A DNA stretch of 8,505 nucleotides from SIG603 sp964369215 (GCA_964369215.1 CAYJEZ010000105.1:1-8505); one strand, 5' to 3'; shown: positions 1 to 7,011, numbered from the stretch's first letter. A program made the numbers and translations. The notes: a model not told the origin generated them from the sequence alone.

Positions 1-60
1 CAAAACCCTTAAACGAAAGCTTTTGCAAACATTTCTTTGATGATTTTTGAAGTGCTTTGA

Positions 61-570
61 CTATACGTTTGCAAATGGTGGAACAAAAACGCGTGCAGCC
101 AAAATTCCGTCGAATTGATAAAGTGAGGCGGGGCTGTCTTTTATGCGTTTTAGCTGAGCTATAAATTTAGTAGGTGCATCTTCTTCCTCTACTTGTTCTT
201 TAACATACATCATAATAAACTCATAAAATGCATGGTCTTTAACTTCTAGTGCTATGTCTGCCAAATTATTAATGCAACTAGTAGTTCCTTGCTCTGCCTC
301 TAAAGTAGCCTCCATAACTGCTAGAGGGCTATCCCATTGGTTAGGAGGAGATGCAATAGCACTCATAATAGGTGCCTCTCCACGCTCTTGTAGTTGAGAT
401 ATTAATGTTGTAGCGTGTACAACCTCTTCTTGTGCTTGTATTTTCATCCAATTAGCAAGCCCAGGCCAGTTTTCAGAGTCTGCCCAAAGTGACATAGATA
501 GATACAAATATGCATTATAGAACTCTGCGTTAATTTGTTTTTGTGCTGCTTCAAATAATTTTTTATTCAT
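61..570 (-). CDS. ftnA: Bacterial non-haem ferritin (iron storage)
   Basis: This 169-residue protein has the length and four-helix pattern of a bacterial ferritin, the cytosolic 24-subunit shell that oxidises Fe(II) and stores it as a ferric mineral. Visible ferroxidase ligands are E16, E49, H52 (in QEEVVHA), E93 and Q126; the further acidic residues E125, E128 and E129 match the third iron site of E. coli FtnA. The conserved Y23 is also present. There is no haem-binding methionine pattern that would favour bacterioferritin. The ATG at 568-570 is supported by GAAAGGA (581-587 on the minus strand) ten bases upstream. The gene stands alone, divergent from the response regulator, with its own promoter. 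No terminator could be recognised in the 60 bases after its stop. The family assignment is secure; the symbol is by analogy. Confidence 0.95.
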   Translation of the reverse strand: MNKKLFEAAQKQINAEFYNAYLYLSMSLWADSENWPGLANWMKIQAQEEVVHATTLISQLQERGEAPIMSAIASPPNQWDSPLAVMEATLEAEQGTTSCINNLADIALEVKDHAFYEFIMMYVKEQVEEEDAPTKFIAQLKRIKDSPASLYQFDGILAARVFVPPFANV

Positions 571-609
571 AATTTATGTTTCCTTTCATATTTTGTAGTA
601 AAAACAATT

Positions 610-625
610 AATAATGTTTATTATT
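610..625. repeat. Short AT-only inverted repeat near the ferritin transcription start
   Basis: AATAAT and ATTATT form a perfect 6-bp inverted repeat around a 4-base centre, lying at about +3 to +18 of the predicted ferritin transcript. It could be an operator for an iron or peroxide regulator of the Fur/PerR family, but it does not match the 7-1-7 Fur or PerR consensus. In such AT-rich DNA it may be chance. Confidence 0.25.
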
Positions 626-633
626 TTTATTAT

Positions 634-662
634 ATTTTAACATTAAAGTTAGCCGATGTCAA
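634..662 (-). promoter_or_regulatory. Ferritin promoter (sigma-A type)
   Basis: On the minus strand a perfect -35 TTGACA (657-662) is followed after exactly 17 bases by a -10 TAAAAT (634-639), which carries an extended TGT just in front (640-642). The predicted start of transcription near 627 gives a leader of about 55 bases to the ferritin ATG. This is the best promoter match in the divergent intergenic region. Confidence 0.75.
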
Positions 663-807
663 CTAATAATAGTTTACAAATGAAATTAAAATAAATTGCG
701 TTTATTTGTGATATCGTACATTTTTACTATAGCAAATAGAGCTTGTTCTAAAACAACACAAACAATGCGATGAATTAATAAGTGTTTGCTAAACATATAG
801 CTACTGT

Positions 808-825
808 TCACAATTATATCACAAA
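808..825 (+). promoter_or_regulatory. Direct-repeat operator, probable response-regulator box 1
   Basis: TCACAAT (808-814) and TCACAAA (819-825) are direct repeats separated by the four bases TATA, giving an 11-bp period. Two half-sites in tandem on one face of the helix are what PhoB/PhoP/OmpR-family regulators bind. Read as hexamers they are TTCACA-N5-ATCACA, close to the TT(A/C)ACA repeats of B. subtilis PhoP. The element ends 7 bases before a perfect TATAAT, where a good -35 hexamer is lacking. A second copy lies at 3011-3028. Autoregulation by the downstream gene product is the likely meaning; whether it is positive or negative cannot be told. Confidence 0.55.
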
Positions 826-832
826 CATAGCG

Positions 833-838
833 TATAAT
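833..838 (+). promoter_or_regulatory. -10 box of the response-regulator operon
   Basis: TATAAT is a perfect -10 hexamer, predicting a start near 845 and a leader of about 31 bases. The sequence 17 bases upstream (ACAATT) is a poor -35, as is usual for promoters that depend on an OmpR-family activator. The ribosome-binding site AGGA (862-865) lies ten bases before the ATG. Confidence 0.55.
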
Positions 839-875
839 TTTTATTAATTATTAATATAGTTAGGACTGAAATTAA

Positions 876-1559
876 ATGTATAACAATAAATTTTGCGTAT
901 TAATAGCAGATGATGAAATTCGTTTGACAAGGGGTTTGACAGACTTTTTCAGGGCAAAAAACTTTAATGTATTTTCAGCACATAACGGGCAAGATGCACT
1001 TGATATTTATTATAGCAATAACGAAAAAATTGACATTGTATTGCTTGATATAATGATGCCTAAATTAGACGGTATAGCCGTTTTAAAAGAACTTAGGACG
1101 AATGAAACTTATGTGCCTGTAATTATGCTTACTGCAAAGTCTGAGGATTATGATGAATTAGAAGGGCTAAATAATGGGGCAGACGATTATGTTACAAAAC
1201 CGTTCTCGCCCTCAGTTTTGCTTGCAAGGGTAGAGAAAGTGCTAAGCCGATTTAATTTAGGCATAAAAGATGAAATAGTTATAGATAGTTTGAGGTTGAA
1301 CATAACAAATTTTTCATTACATGTAAATGAAGAAAGAGTGGACTTAACAAGAAGAGAGTTTGACCTTTTATGTTATATGATTAACAATAAAAATATAGTA
1401 TTATCTAGAGAGACTATATTAAACAGTGTTTGGGGTTACAACTACGAAGGAGAGGCAAGAACTGTTGATACTCATATAAAACAGCTGAGAATAAAGCTTG
1501 GAGATAAGGCTGAATTTATTAAAACAGTTCATAGAGTGGGGTATGTTTTTGAAACTTAA
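876..1559 (+). CDS. OmpR/PhoB-family response regulator
   Basis: This 227-residue two-domain transcription factor is phosphorylated by its partner kinase and then binds DNA. The receiver domain (about 5-120) has the acidic pocket D12-D13, phospho-acceptor D58 in LLDIMMP, switch T86 and the invariant K108 in TKPF. The C-terminal winged helix (about 132-227) has the family patterns LTRREFDLL, VWGY, RTVDTHIKQLRIKLG and TVHRVGYVF. All key residues are intact and the length is normal. The ATG is preceded by AGGA at ten bases. Its 3' end overlaps the kinase gene by 17 bases, so the two are probably translationally coupled. Tandem repeats of the type this family binds lie upstream of its own gene and of the ABC transporter genes. 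The signal it answers to is not known from sequence. Confidence 0.95.
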   Translation: MYNNKFCVLIADDEIRLTRGLTDFFRAKNFNVFSAHNGQDALDIYYSNNEKIDIVLLDIMMPKLDGIAVLKELRTNETYVPVIMLTAKSEDYDELEGLNNGADDYVTKPFSPSVLLARVEKVLSRFNLGIKDEIVIDSLRLNITNFSLHVNEERVDLTRREFDLLCYMINNKNIVLSRETILNSVWGYNYEGEARTVDTHIKQLRIKLGDKAEFIKTVHRVGYVFET

Positions 1560-3027
1560 GCAGTTAAAGGTTATAAAGGTATCTATTAAAACCAAAGTCA
1601 TATTCTCTTTTTGTTTGCTTATAGTTTTAATGTTAATAGGTCAAATAATTTTTAATATCTATTTTTCAAAAGAGTTTTTCTTGGCAGAAAACAAAAACGA
1701 TTTAGAAAGTTTGTTTAACGAGATTAAAACTTCGTACAGCGACGACCCTGAAATGCTTTCAGCTTTAACAGAAGAGGGAGATTTAATTAATGGCTTCTCT
1801 ATACAAATATTCTCTGATGAGAGTATGATTTATACTTCGAGAAACTCTCCTAATATTGTACAAGGAATTAGATTTGACAAAATAGTAATTCAAAGCCTAT
1901 TAAAAGAGCTTGAGTTTAGCCAAATACCTGTAGCTAAAGAAATGCCGTCTAATGACGAACAAAGGCAAATGCTTTTTATAAGTGGTATGTTTGAATATAA
2001 CGATGAATCACGCTATGTTATAATATCTAAACAAGTAAAAAGTATAGACGAAAGTATTAGTGTTTTTACGCGTTCAAGTATTTATATATCAATAATCATT
2101 CTATTGGTGGGTATAGTTGTTATATTTATTTTAGCAAGACAAATATCTAAGCCTATTTATAATATTGAGAAAGTGTCTAAAAAGCTCTCAGATTTAGACT
2201 TCTCTTATTATGCAAACGAAAAAAGCTCTATAAAAGAGTTATCTAGCCTTGCTATAAGTATTAACTCTATGTCATTACAGTTAGAGAAAAATATGACAGA
2301 CCTACAAAAGGCGAATGTTAAGCTTGTTGAAGACATTGAATACCAAAAAAAGCTTGAAGCGAATAGAAAGCAGTTTATTGCCAATATAAGCCACGAGATG
2401 AAAACACCTCTGGCACTTTTACAGCTTTACTCTGAAAATTTATTGAGCGATATAGCTGAGATAGATAGAGATGAGTATGTTAACATTATTATTGAAGAGA
2501 CCTTAAGGCTTGATTTAATTGTAAAAGATATGTTGAATATTTCATCTGTGGAGAATGGACTTGCCAAAGTTAGAAAAGAAGTATTTAATTTGTCTGATAG
2601 CGTGAAAAATTTCACAAGCAATATGTTGCCACTGTTATCAGACTTTGATATAACTATAGATATTGAGCCTCAAATTGAAGTTTTCGCAGACCAAAAACAA
2701 ATAGAAGAGGCTATGAGAAATTATATAAACAACGCAATTTCTCATACTGAAAATGGTAAAAAAATAGTTGTGTCTTTAAAAAAATCGTATCACGATGTAA
2801 TTTTCTCGGTTTATAACGAGGGTGAGAGAATCGAGCATGAAGACATAGAAAATATATGGGAAAGCTTTTATAAATCTGACAAGGCAAGAACAAGAAACAG
2901 TTCATCAAATGCAGGTTTAGGCCTTTATATTGTTAGGCTTGTGTGCGAAAACCATGAAGGAAAATACAAAGTAGAAAATAAAGAAAGTGGAGTGGAGTTC
3001 TCGTTAGCCCTCACAATTACATCATAA
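1543..3027 (+). CDS. Membrane sensor histidine kinase (PhoR-like, HAMP)
   Basis: From the ATG at 1543 this is a 494-residue kinase that autophosphorylates on histidine and passes phosphate to the adjacent regulator. In order: a basic N-terminus, TM1 (about 18-41), an extracellular sensor region of about 138 residues (42-179) without a domain I recognise, TM2 (about 180-200), HAMP linker (about 201-253), a dimerisation domain with H284 in ISHEMKTPL, and a catalytic domain with N397 in the N box, an F box (FYKSDKAR) and the G2 box GLGLYIV. The G1 box reads NEGERI, with N where classical kinases have D; this variant is common in VanS-like Firmicute kinases and does not imply loss of activity. 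The ATG overlaps the regulator gene by 17 bases. A longer version from TTG 1498 would lie wholly inside that gene. TTG 1549, 7 bases after GAGTGGGG, is an alternative start. Confidence 0.92.
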   Translation: MFLKLKQLKVIKVSIKTKVIFSFCLLIVLMLIGQIIFNIYFSKEFFLAENKNDLESLFNEIKTSYSDDPEMLSALTEEGDLINGFSIQIFSDESMIYTSRNSPNIVQGIRFDKIVIQSLLKELEFSQIPVAKEMPSNDEQRQMLFISGMFEYNDESRYVIISKQVKSIDESISVFTRSSIYISIIILLVGIVVIFILARQISKPIYNIEKVSKKLSDLDFSYYANEKSSIKELSSLAISINSMSLQLEKNMTDLQKANVKLVEDIEYQKKLEANRKQFIANISHEMKTPLALLQLYSENLLSDIAEIDRDEYVNIIIEETLRLDLIVKDMLNISSVENGLAKVRKEVFNLSDSVKNFTSNMLPLLSDFDITIDIEPQIEVFADQKQIEEAMRNYINNAISHTENGKKIVVSLKKSYHDVIFSVYNEGERIEHEDIENIWESFYKSDKARTRNSSSNAGLGLYIVRLVCENHEGKYKVENKESGVEFSLALTITS

Positions 3028-3028
3028 A
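3011..3028 (+). promoter_or_regulatory. Direct-repeat operator, probable response-regulator box 2
   Basis: TCACAAT (3011-3017), four bases TACA, then TCATAAA (3022-3028) reproduce the element at 808-825 with 16 of 18 identities; both differences are C/T changes. The 11-bp period is the same. The box lies across the last codons and stop of the kinase gene, so it also codes for protein. It ends 7 bases before a -10-like TAAACT (3036-3041), the same spacing as in copy 1. This points to a second promoter for the permease and ATPase under the same regulator. Confidence 0.5.
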
Positions 3029-3058
3029 TAGCGTTTAAACTGAGTACACTATTTATGA
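3022..3058 (+). repeat. 10-bp inverted repeat at kinase stop / permease leader
   Basis: TCATAAATAG (3022-3031) and CTATTTATGA (3049-3058) are perfectly complementary arms around a 17-base loop. The left arm contains the kinase stop codon and part of direct-repeat box 2. The right arm overlaps the first two bases of the permease ribosome-binding site GAAAGG (3057-3062). The stem is AU-rich, and the six-T run (3068-3073) starts nine bases after it, so it is a poor intrinsic terminator. A role in translation control, or as a DNA operator, is more plausible. Confidence 0.5.
3036..3041 (+). promoter_or_regulatory. Possible internal -10 box for the ABC transporter genes
   Basis: TAAACT matches the -10 consensus at four of six positions and has no good -35. 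It is called only because it sits at the same distance from direct-repeat box 2 as the perfect TATAAT does from box 1. A start near 3048 would give a 26-base leader containing the GAAAGG ribosome-binding site (3057-3062). Confidence 0.35.
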
Positions 3059-3073
3059 AAGGCATGGTTTTTT

Positions 3074-4573
3074 ATGTACGTAATTAAGAATGCACTTAGA
3101 AATATTACTAGGGCAAAAGGGAGAAATATACTGATTTTTATTTTGGTGTTGATTATAGCAGTATCTGCATGTGTGGCACTTAGTATAAAAAGCAGTGCAG
3201 ACAAAACAAGAGAAGAAACATTGGCAAGCATGAATGTTTCTGCACAAATAACACCGGATAGAAGCTCAATGATGGAGCGGGTAAGAGGAGATTCAAGCTC
3301 GATGCAAGACTTGATGACCCAATTCTCGCAAGGTATGAGCCTTGATGATTATACTTTGTATTCACAAGCACAGAGCGTAAATGACTTTTACTACACAGCC
3401 TCATTTGGGCTTAATACCACAGAGGACGGGATTGAAACATATAGCACAGGCAGTAGTAATATCTCAGGTGGAGCCCAAGGAATGAAAATGGGCGCAGGCA
3501 TGAGCATTGGTATGGGTGGCGGAGATTTTACAGTTACTGGTTATAGCTCACACGACGCTATGACAAACTTTGTTAACTCTACAATGACAATAACAGAAGG
3601 TGCTATGTTTGACATAGATGACGAGACAAACTCTGCATCAATTAGTGAAGAGGTTGCAATATTAAACGAGCTTGAAGTTGGCGACACATTTACTTTAGTT
3701 AACCCAAATAACGAAGAAGAGCTTATTGATATTACAGTTTCAAGCATTTTTGCTTGCGAGTCTACAGATGCTTATGCTAACGATATTTATATGAGCTATA
3801 ATTCTATGGCAAATATAGTAGCAAATTCTGAAGAGGTAGCTACAACTTATACAGAAGAGCGTACAGGCATGGAGATGAGCTCGGCATTAAACCTTATGAC
3901 AAATGCAACATATTTGCTTGACAGCCCTGAAATGTTAAGTGTTTTCGAAAGCGAAGTTGTAGCTTTAGGGCTTGATAGTGAACAATACATTGTAACTTCA
4001 CTTGATTTAGTAGAGTTTGAGCAAGTTATGTTGCCTTTAGAGAATTTAAGCAACTTTACAATGATATTCTTTTGGGTAGTTATTGCAATTGGTGCGGTTA
4101 TTTTGATAGTATTTAACCTATTTACAGTAAGAGAGAGAAAGTATGAAATAGGTGTTTTGGCAGCTATAGGAATGCAAAAATCAAAAGTAGCTTTACAGTT
4201 TTTAACAGAAGTGTTAGTGGTTACTTTTGTGGCTGTATTGGTAGGAGCGGTTGTTGGTGTGGTAATCTCTCAACCTATTGGAGATGTTTTATTGGCAGAG
4301 CAAATTGCCCAAACTAGTGTAACAAATCAGCAAGTAAGCGATAATTTTGGTGGTAACTTTACTGGTAGAGCAGGCATGCAAATGGTAGGAATGACACAAG
4401 GCTTTGGCCAAAACTCTGTAGATTATATAGACAGTATTGCCACAAGTTTTGATTTTAATGTTTTACTTCAATTAATGGGTGTAGGCATAATGTTATCATT
4501 ATTTGCAAGCATTATGGGAATGATAGCAGTTTTAAGATATGAGCCACTAAAAATACTAAGTGAAAGAGCTTAA
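3074..4573 (+). CDS. ABC transporter permease, MacB/FtsX type
   Basis: This 499-residue protein has the architecture of MacB-type permeases: TM1 (about 18-40), a large extracytoplasmic domain (about 41-328), then TM2 (about 329-348), TM3 (about 379-399) and TM4 (about 468-490). The cytoplasmic stretch RERKYEIGVLAAIGM (353-367) is the conserved FtsX-family coupling segment that contacts the ATPase. Such transporters move or sense peptides and other substrates outside the membrane rather than pumping through a central pore. Two methionine/glycine-rich stretches (132-150 and 431-446) lie on the outer face. GAAAGG lies 11 bases before the ATG. The gene is 18 bases ahead of its ATPase and follows the kinase by 46 bases. 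No membrane-fusion partner is present. The substrate is unknown; antimicrobial-peptide defence is a family-based guess. Confidence 0.9.
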   Translation: MYVIKNALRNITRAKGRNILIFILVLIIAVSACVALSIKSSADKTREETLASMNVSAQITPDRSSMMERVRGDSSSMQDLMTQFSQGMSLDDYTLYSQAQSVNDFYYTASFGLNTTEDGIETYSTGSSNISGGAQGMKMGAGMSIGMGGGDFTVTGYSSHDAMTNFVNSTMTITEGAMFDIDDETNSASISEEVAILNELEVGDTFTLVNPNNEEELIDITVSSIFACESTDAYANDIYMSYNSMANIVANSEEVATTYTEERTGMEMSSALNLMTNATYLLDSPEMLSVFESEVVALGLDSEQYIVTSLDLVEFEQVMLPLENLSNFTMIFFWVVIAIGAVILIVFNLFTVRERKYEIGVLAAIGMQKSKVALQFLTEVLVVTFVAVLVGAVVGVVISQPIGDVLLAEQIAQTSVTNQQVSDNFGGNFTGRAGMQMVGMTQGFGQNSVDYIDSIATSFDFNVLLQLMGVGIMLSLFASIMGMIAVLRYEPLKILSERA

Positions 4574-4591
4574 AGAAAGGATTTGTGAGTT

Positions 4592-5314
4592 ATGGGTATA
4601 TTTAAACTAGAGAATGTAGACTATTCTTACGATACAAATAAATATGTTATAAAAGATTGCAATTTTAATTTTGAAAAAGGAAAGGTTTACGCAATTGTAG
4701 GCAAGTCAGGAGCAGGCAAAACTACTTTGCTGTCAATGTTGTCTGGCCTTACAAAGCCTGTAAGTGGGCAAATATGCTATAGTGGAGAAGATATCTCTAA
4801 AATAAATCAATACGACTATCGCTCAAAATATGTAGGTGTTATTTTTCAGGCATACAACCTTCTTCCTCATTTAACTGCTTTAGAGAATGTAACTTTATCT
4901 ATGGAGATAAGCGGTAAAAATATAGAAAATAAAATTGAAACAGCAAAAGATTTGCTTGAAGATGTAGGGCTTTACCACGACCTTATGAATAGAAAAATTC
5001 TAAAGCTCTCTGGCGGCGAGCAACAAAGAGTAGCAATAGCAAGAACATTGGCGTACGACCCCGAGGTTATTTTAGCAGACGAGCCTACAGGCAATTTAGA
5101 CGCAGAGACGCAAGACAATATAATGGATATATTCTGTGATTTAGCGCATGAGCAAGAAAAATGCGTTATTATAGTAACGCATTCACCTGAGGTTGCAAAA
5201 AGGGCAGACGAATGTTTTGAGCTTAAATCTTTAAATAAACCGAGCAAGAAAAGAAGAGTAAAAAGAGAAAAAGAAGTGGGCATAAACGGAAAAGCTTCTA
5301 CTATTTTCGGGTAA
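4592..5314 (+). CDS. ABC transporter ATPase, LolD/MacB family
   Basis: This 240-residue cytosolic ATPase powers the permease encoded just upstream. It has a full set of nucleotide-binding motifs: Walker A GKSGAGKT (37-44), Q-loop Q86 in VIFQAYNLLP, signature LSGGEQQR (139-146), Walker B VILADEP with catalytic E164, D-loop NLD (168-170) and switch H197. The wording around the Q-loop and Walker B (FQAYNLLP, ADEPTGNLD) is that of the LolD/MacB/FtsE group. After about residue 215 there is a lysine/arginine-rich tail of some 25 residues that is not part of the core fold. AAAGGA (4576-4581) is ten bases before the ATG. It is the last gene before the terminator. Confidence 0.95.
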   Translation: MGIFKLENVDYSYDTNKYVIKDCNFNFEKGKVYAIVGKSGAGKTTLLSMLSGLTKPVSGQICYSGEDISKINQYDYRSKYVGVIFQAYNLLPHLTALENVTLSMEISGKNIENKIETAKDLLEDVGLYHDLMNRKILKLSGGEQQRVAIARTLAYDPEVILADEPTGNLDAETQDNIMDIFCDLAHEQEKCVIIVTHSPEVAKRADECFELKSLNKPSKKRRVKREKEVGINGKASTIFG

Positions 5315-5402
5315 GAATAAAAAATACAGTATATATAGTTTTTTAAATTTAACAACTATAGTCATTCAATCTTTAGTGTTTTCTAAGTTTATTAACTATA
5401 AT

Positions 5403-5451
5403 AAGGCGACAACTTTGCTAAAATTACTTGCAAAGTTGTCGCCTTTTGTTT
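5403..5451. terminator. Strong terminator between convergent genes
   Basis: A perfect 16-bp stem (5403-5418 with 5430-5445) closes an 11-base loop and is followed on the plus strand by TTTTGTTT, ending transcription of the two-component/ABC block. On the minus strand the stem is followed by TTATTATAG, so it could also serve the sulfatase gene, whose stop lies ten bases away. It is the only strong terminator in the window. Confidence 0.92.
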
Positions 5452-5454
5452 AGT

Positions 5455-7011
5455 TTATATTGAATTTACAGAGTTAATTTCGATTTCATCATTATAGCCG
5501 GGTAAGGTTTCGTCGTACCAATAACCTGTAATGTTTTGAGTAATAAGCCCACTGTCTGGGTTGTCTGGTAACTCCATTTTTGGGTAAGGTAGCCATTTTC
5601 CGTTTTTACTTAGTAAGTTCACTCCATCTTTTTCTATGTACTCCATAAGTTTTAGTTTTAACTCGTTTTGAATTTTTGCACAAGACGGAACTCCGGCGAG
5701 GTTACGTGTTTCAGTATCGGTAGTTTTATCAAACAAAAATTCTTTTCCGTCAGGAGCAGAGTATATATATTTATATTTGTCGGCAGTTATCATAAAGTTA
5801 GAGAATGCCGCTCTAAATTTGTCTATATCAGAACTTATTTCGCTTGGAACATACTTGGCACTGCCATTTCTAGCCTCTTGATAACAAGAGTAAAAAGAGT
5901 ATACATAGTCGTGCTCAGCCTTTGATATATCTACGCCGTCAGCGTCAAACTCAGGGCAATCAATACCAGCGGCAGATAGAAAGGTAGGACCAATATCTAC
6001 AAGGCTAACAGGAGCGCTGTTCATTACTCCACCCTCAAACCTATCTTTTTGGTACACAATAAAAGGTATTTTAGCACAGCTGTCGTGCATAGACCTTTTT
6101 CCAAAACAGCCGTAGTCGCCCAATAATTCTCCGTGGTCTGATGTAAATAAAATCATTGTGTTATCTAGCTGATTTGTACTTTCTAAGGCATTAAGTATTT
6201 TACCAATTTGAAAGTCTACAAATGATACACAAGAGTAGTAATAAGCCTTCATACAGCGCAAAAGATTAAGGTCTTTTCCAAGGTCTCTGTATTTGTACCT
6301 GTTTTGCACTTTATTAATAAACATCTGTAAGCTTTCGTCGTCGTGAGTATATTTGGGCAAAGGCATTCTTACAGGGTCATACAATTTATGCCAAGGAACA
6401 GGAGGAGCAAAAGGTGGGTGAGGGTGAATAAAGCTTGAGAATAAATACCAAGTTTTGTCTGAGTTTTCATTAATAAACTCTACTGTTCGCTCGCCTATCC
6501 AATTAGTTGGGTGCAAATGAGAGGGTAACCTTGACGGTTGAGGCAAATAATACATAGGGCCCCTAACACCGTGTGCCTCGTAAGCATAGCCGTAATTGTT
6601 TTCAACTAAGTCATTATAGTAAGGTTCTTTTTTAAGATTATCAGAAGGAGACTCCTCTTGGCGTTCTCTAGTTTGAAAACCTCTTAATGCGTCGCCGTCT
6701 GGCGTAAAATGACATTTTCCTATTCCATGTGTTCTATATCCGTTAGCTGTTAAAATATCCATAAAGCTAGGAATATCCTCAGGCATTTTATCGTTACTAT
6801 AGCAGTTGGTTTTTGTAGGGTATTTTCCTGTTATCATAGAGCACCTAGCCGCAACACAAACAGGAGAGGGCGTATATGCATTATTAAAGCTTACACCCAT
6901 TTTTATAAGCTTATCAATATTAGGCGTTTTAATATGTGGGTTTTGATGAGCCGCTATAGCGTCAAACCTTAGCTGGTCGGTGAATATATGTAAAATATTC
7001 GGTTTTTTCAT
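5455..7011 (-). CDS. Cytosolic sulfatase-family hydrolase (formylglycine type)
   Basis: This 518-residue member of the alkaline phosphatase/sulfatase superfamily should cleave a sulfate ester or a related phosphate or phosphonate ester. Metal ligands of the TDQ type are at D12-Q13. The nucleophile motif is CVAAR (C52 to R56) followed by CSMITGKYP, so C52 is the residue that a maturation enzyme would convert to formylglycine. Further active-site patterns are GIGKCHF, FIHPHPPF and the metal-binding SDHGELLGDYG (D292, H293). There is no signal peptide, so it acts in the cytoplasm on an imported substrate. No maturase, transporter or glycosidase is adjacent. GGAG (7022-7025 on the minus strand) is ten bases before the ATG. 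Choline-sulfatase, a glycan sulfatase and phosphonate monoesterase are all possible; the substrate cannot be decided from sequence. Confidence 0.9.
   Translation of the reverse strand: MKKPNILHIFTDQLRFDAIAAHQNPHIKTPNIDKLIKMGVSFNNAYTPSPVCVAARCSMITGKYPTKTNCYSNDKMPEDIPSFMDILTANGYRTHGIGKCHFTPDGDALRGFQTRERQEESPSDNLKKEPYYNDLVENNYGYAYEAHGVRGPMYYLPQPSRLPSHLHPTNWIGERTVEFINENSDKTWYLFSSFIHPHPPFAPPVPWHKLYDPVRMPLPKYTHDDESLQMFINKVQNRYKYRDLGKDLNLLRCMKAYYYSCVSFVDFQIGKILNALESTNQLDNTMILFTSDHGELLGDYGCFGKRSMHDSCAKIPFIVYQKDRFEGGVMNSAPVSLVDIGPTFLSAAGIDCPEFDADGVDISKAEHDYVYSFYSCYQEARNGSAKYVPSEISSDIDKFRAAFSNFMITADKYKYIYSAPDGKEFLFDKTTDTETRNLAGVPSCAKIQNELKLKLMEYIEKDGVNLLSKNGKWLPYPKMELPDNPDSGLITQNITGYWYDETLPGYNDEIEINSVNSI

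Larger units (their letters stand above)
571..875. other. Divergent intergenic region, ferritin / response regulator
   Basis: These 305 bases separate two divergent genes and hold no coding sequence that I can support. The left part carries the ferritin promoter on the minus strand. The right part carries the direct-repeat element and -10 box of the response regulator. The middle (about 663-800) is AT-rich with no clear signal. Confidence 0.7.

Noticed and set aside
1..60. Short reading frames or a ferritin terminator at the left edge
   Set aside because: The frames are only a few codons long without a supported start, and no GC-containing stem with a T tract is visible.
694..711. Third copy of the regulator box, on the minus strand (TCACAAA at 705-711)
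   Set aside because: Only one half-site matches; the partner 11 bases away (CGCAATT) does not, and there is no linked -10.
1498..1542. Longer sensor kinase starting at TTG 1498
   Set aside because: The extra 15 codons lie entirely within the end of the regulator gene and add a sequence unlike kinase N-termini. ATG 1543 leaves a normal basic N-terminus before TM1.
2791..2840. Kinase inactive because the G1 box has N instead of D
   Set aside because: NEGxxI is a frequent G1 variant in VanS-like Firmicute kinases, and the H, N, F and G2 boxes are intact.
3022..3073. Inverted repeat plus T6 run as an intrinsic terminator after the kinase
   Set aside because: The stem is AU-rich with a 17-base loop, and the T run starts nine bases after the stem.
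4972..5355. 127-codon minus-strand open frame under the ATPase gene
   Set aside because: It lies opposite a gene with all ABC motifs, has no ribosome-binding site and shows no recognisable protein pattern.
5334..5360. TATAGTT / AACTATA inverted repeat as an extra terminator
   Set aside because: It is short and AU-only, and a far stronger terminator follows at 5403-5451.
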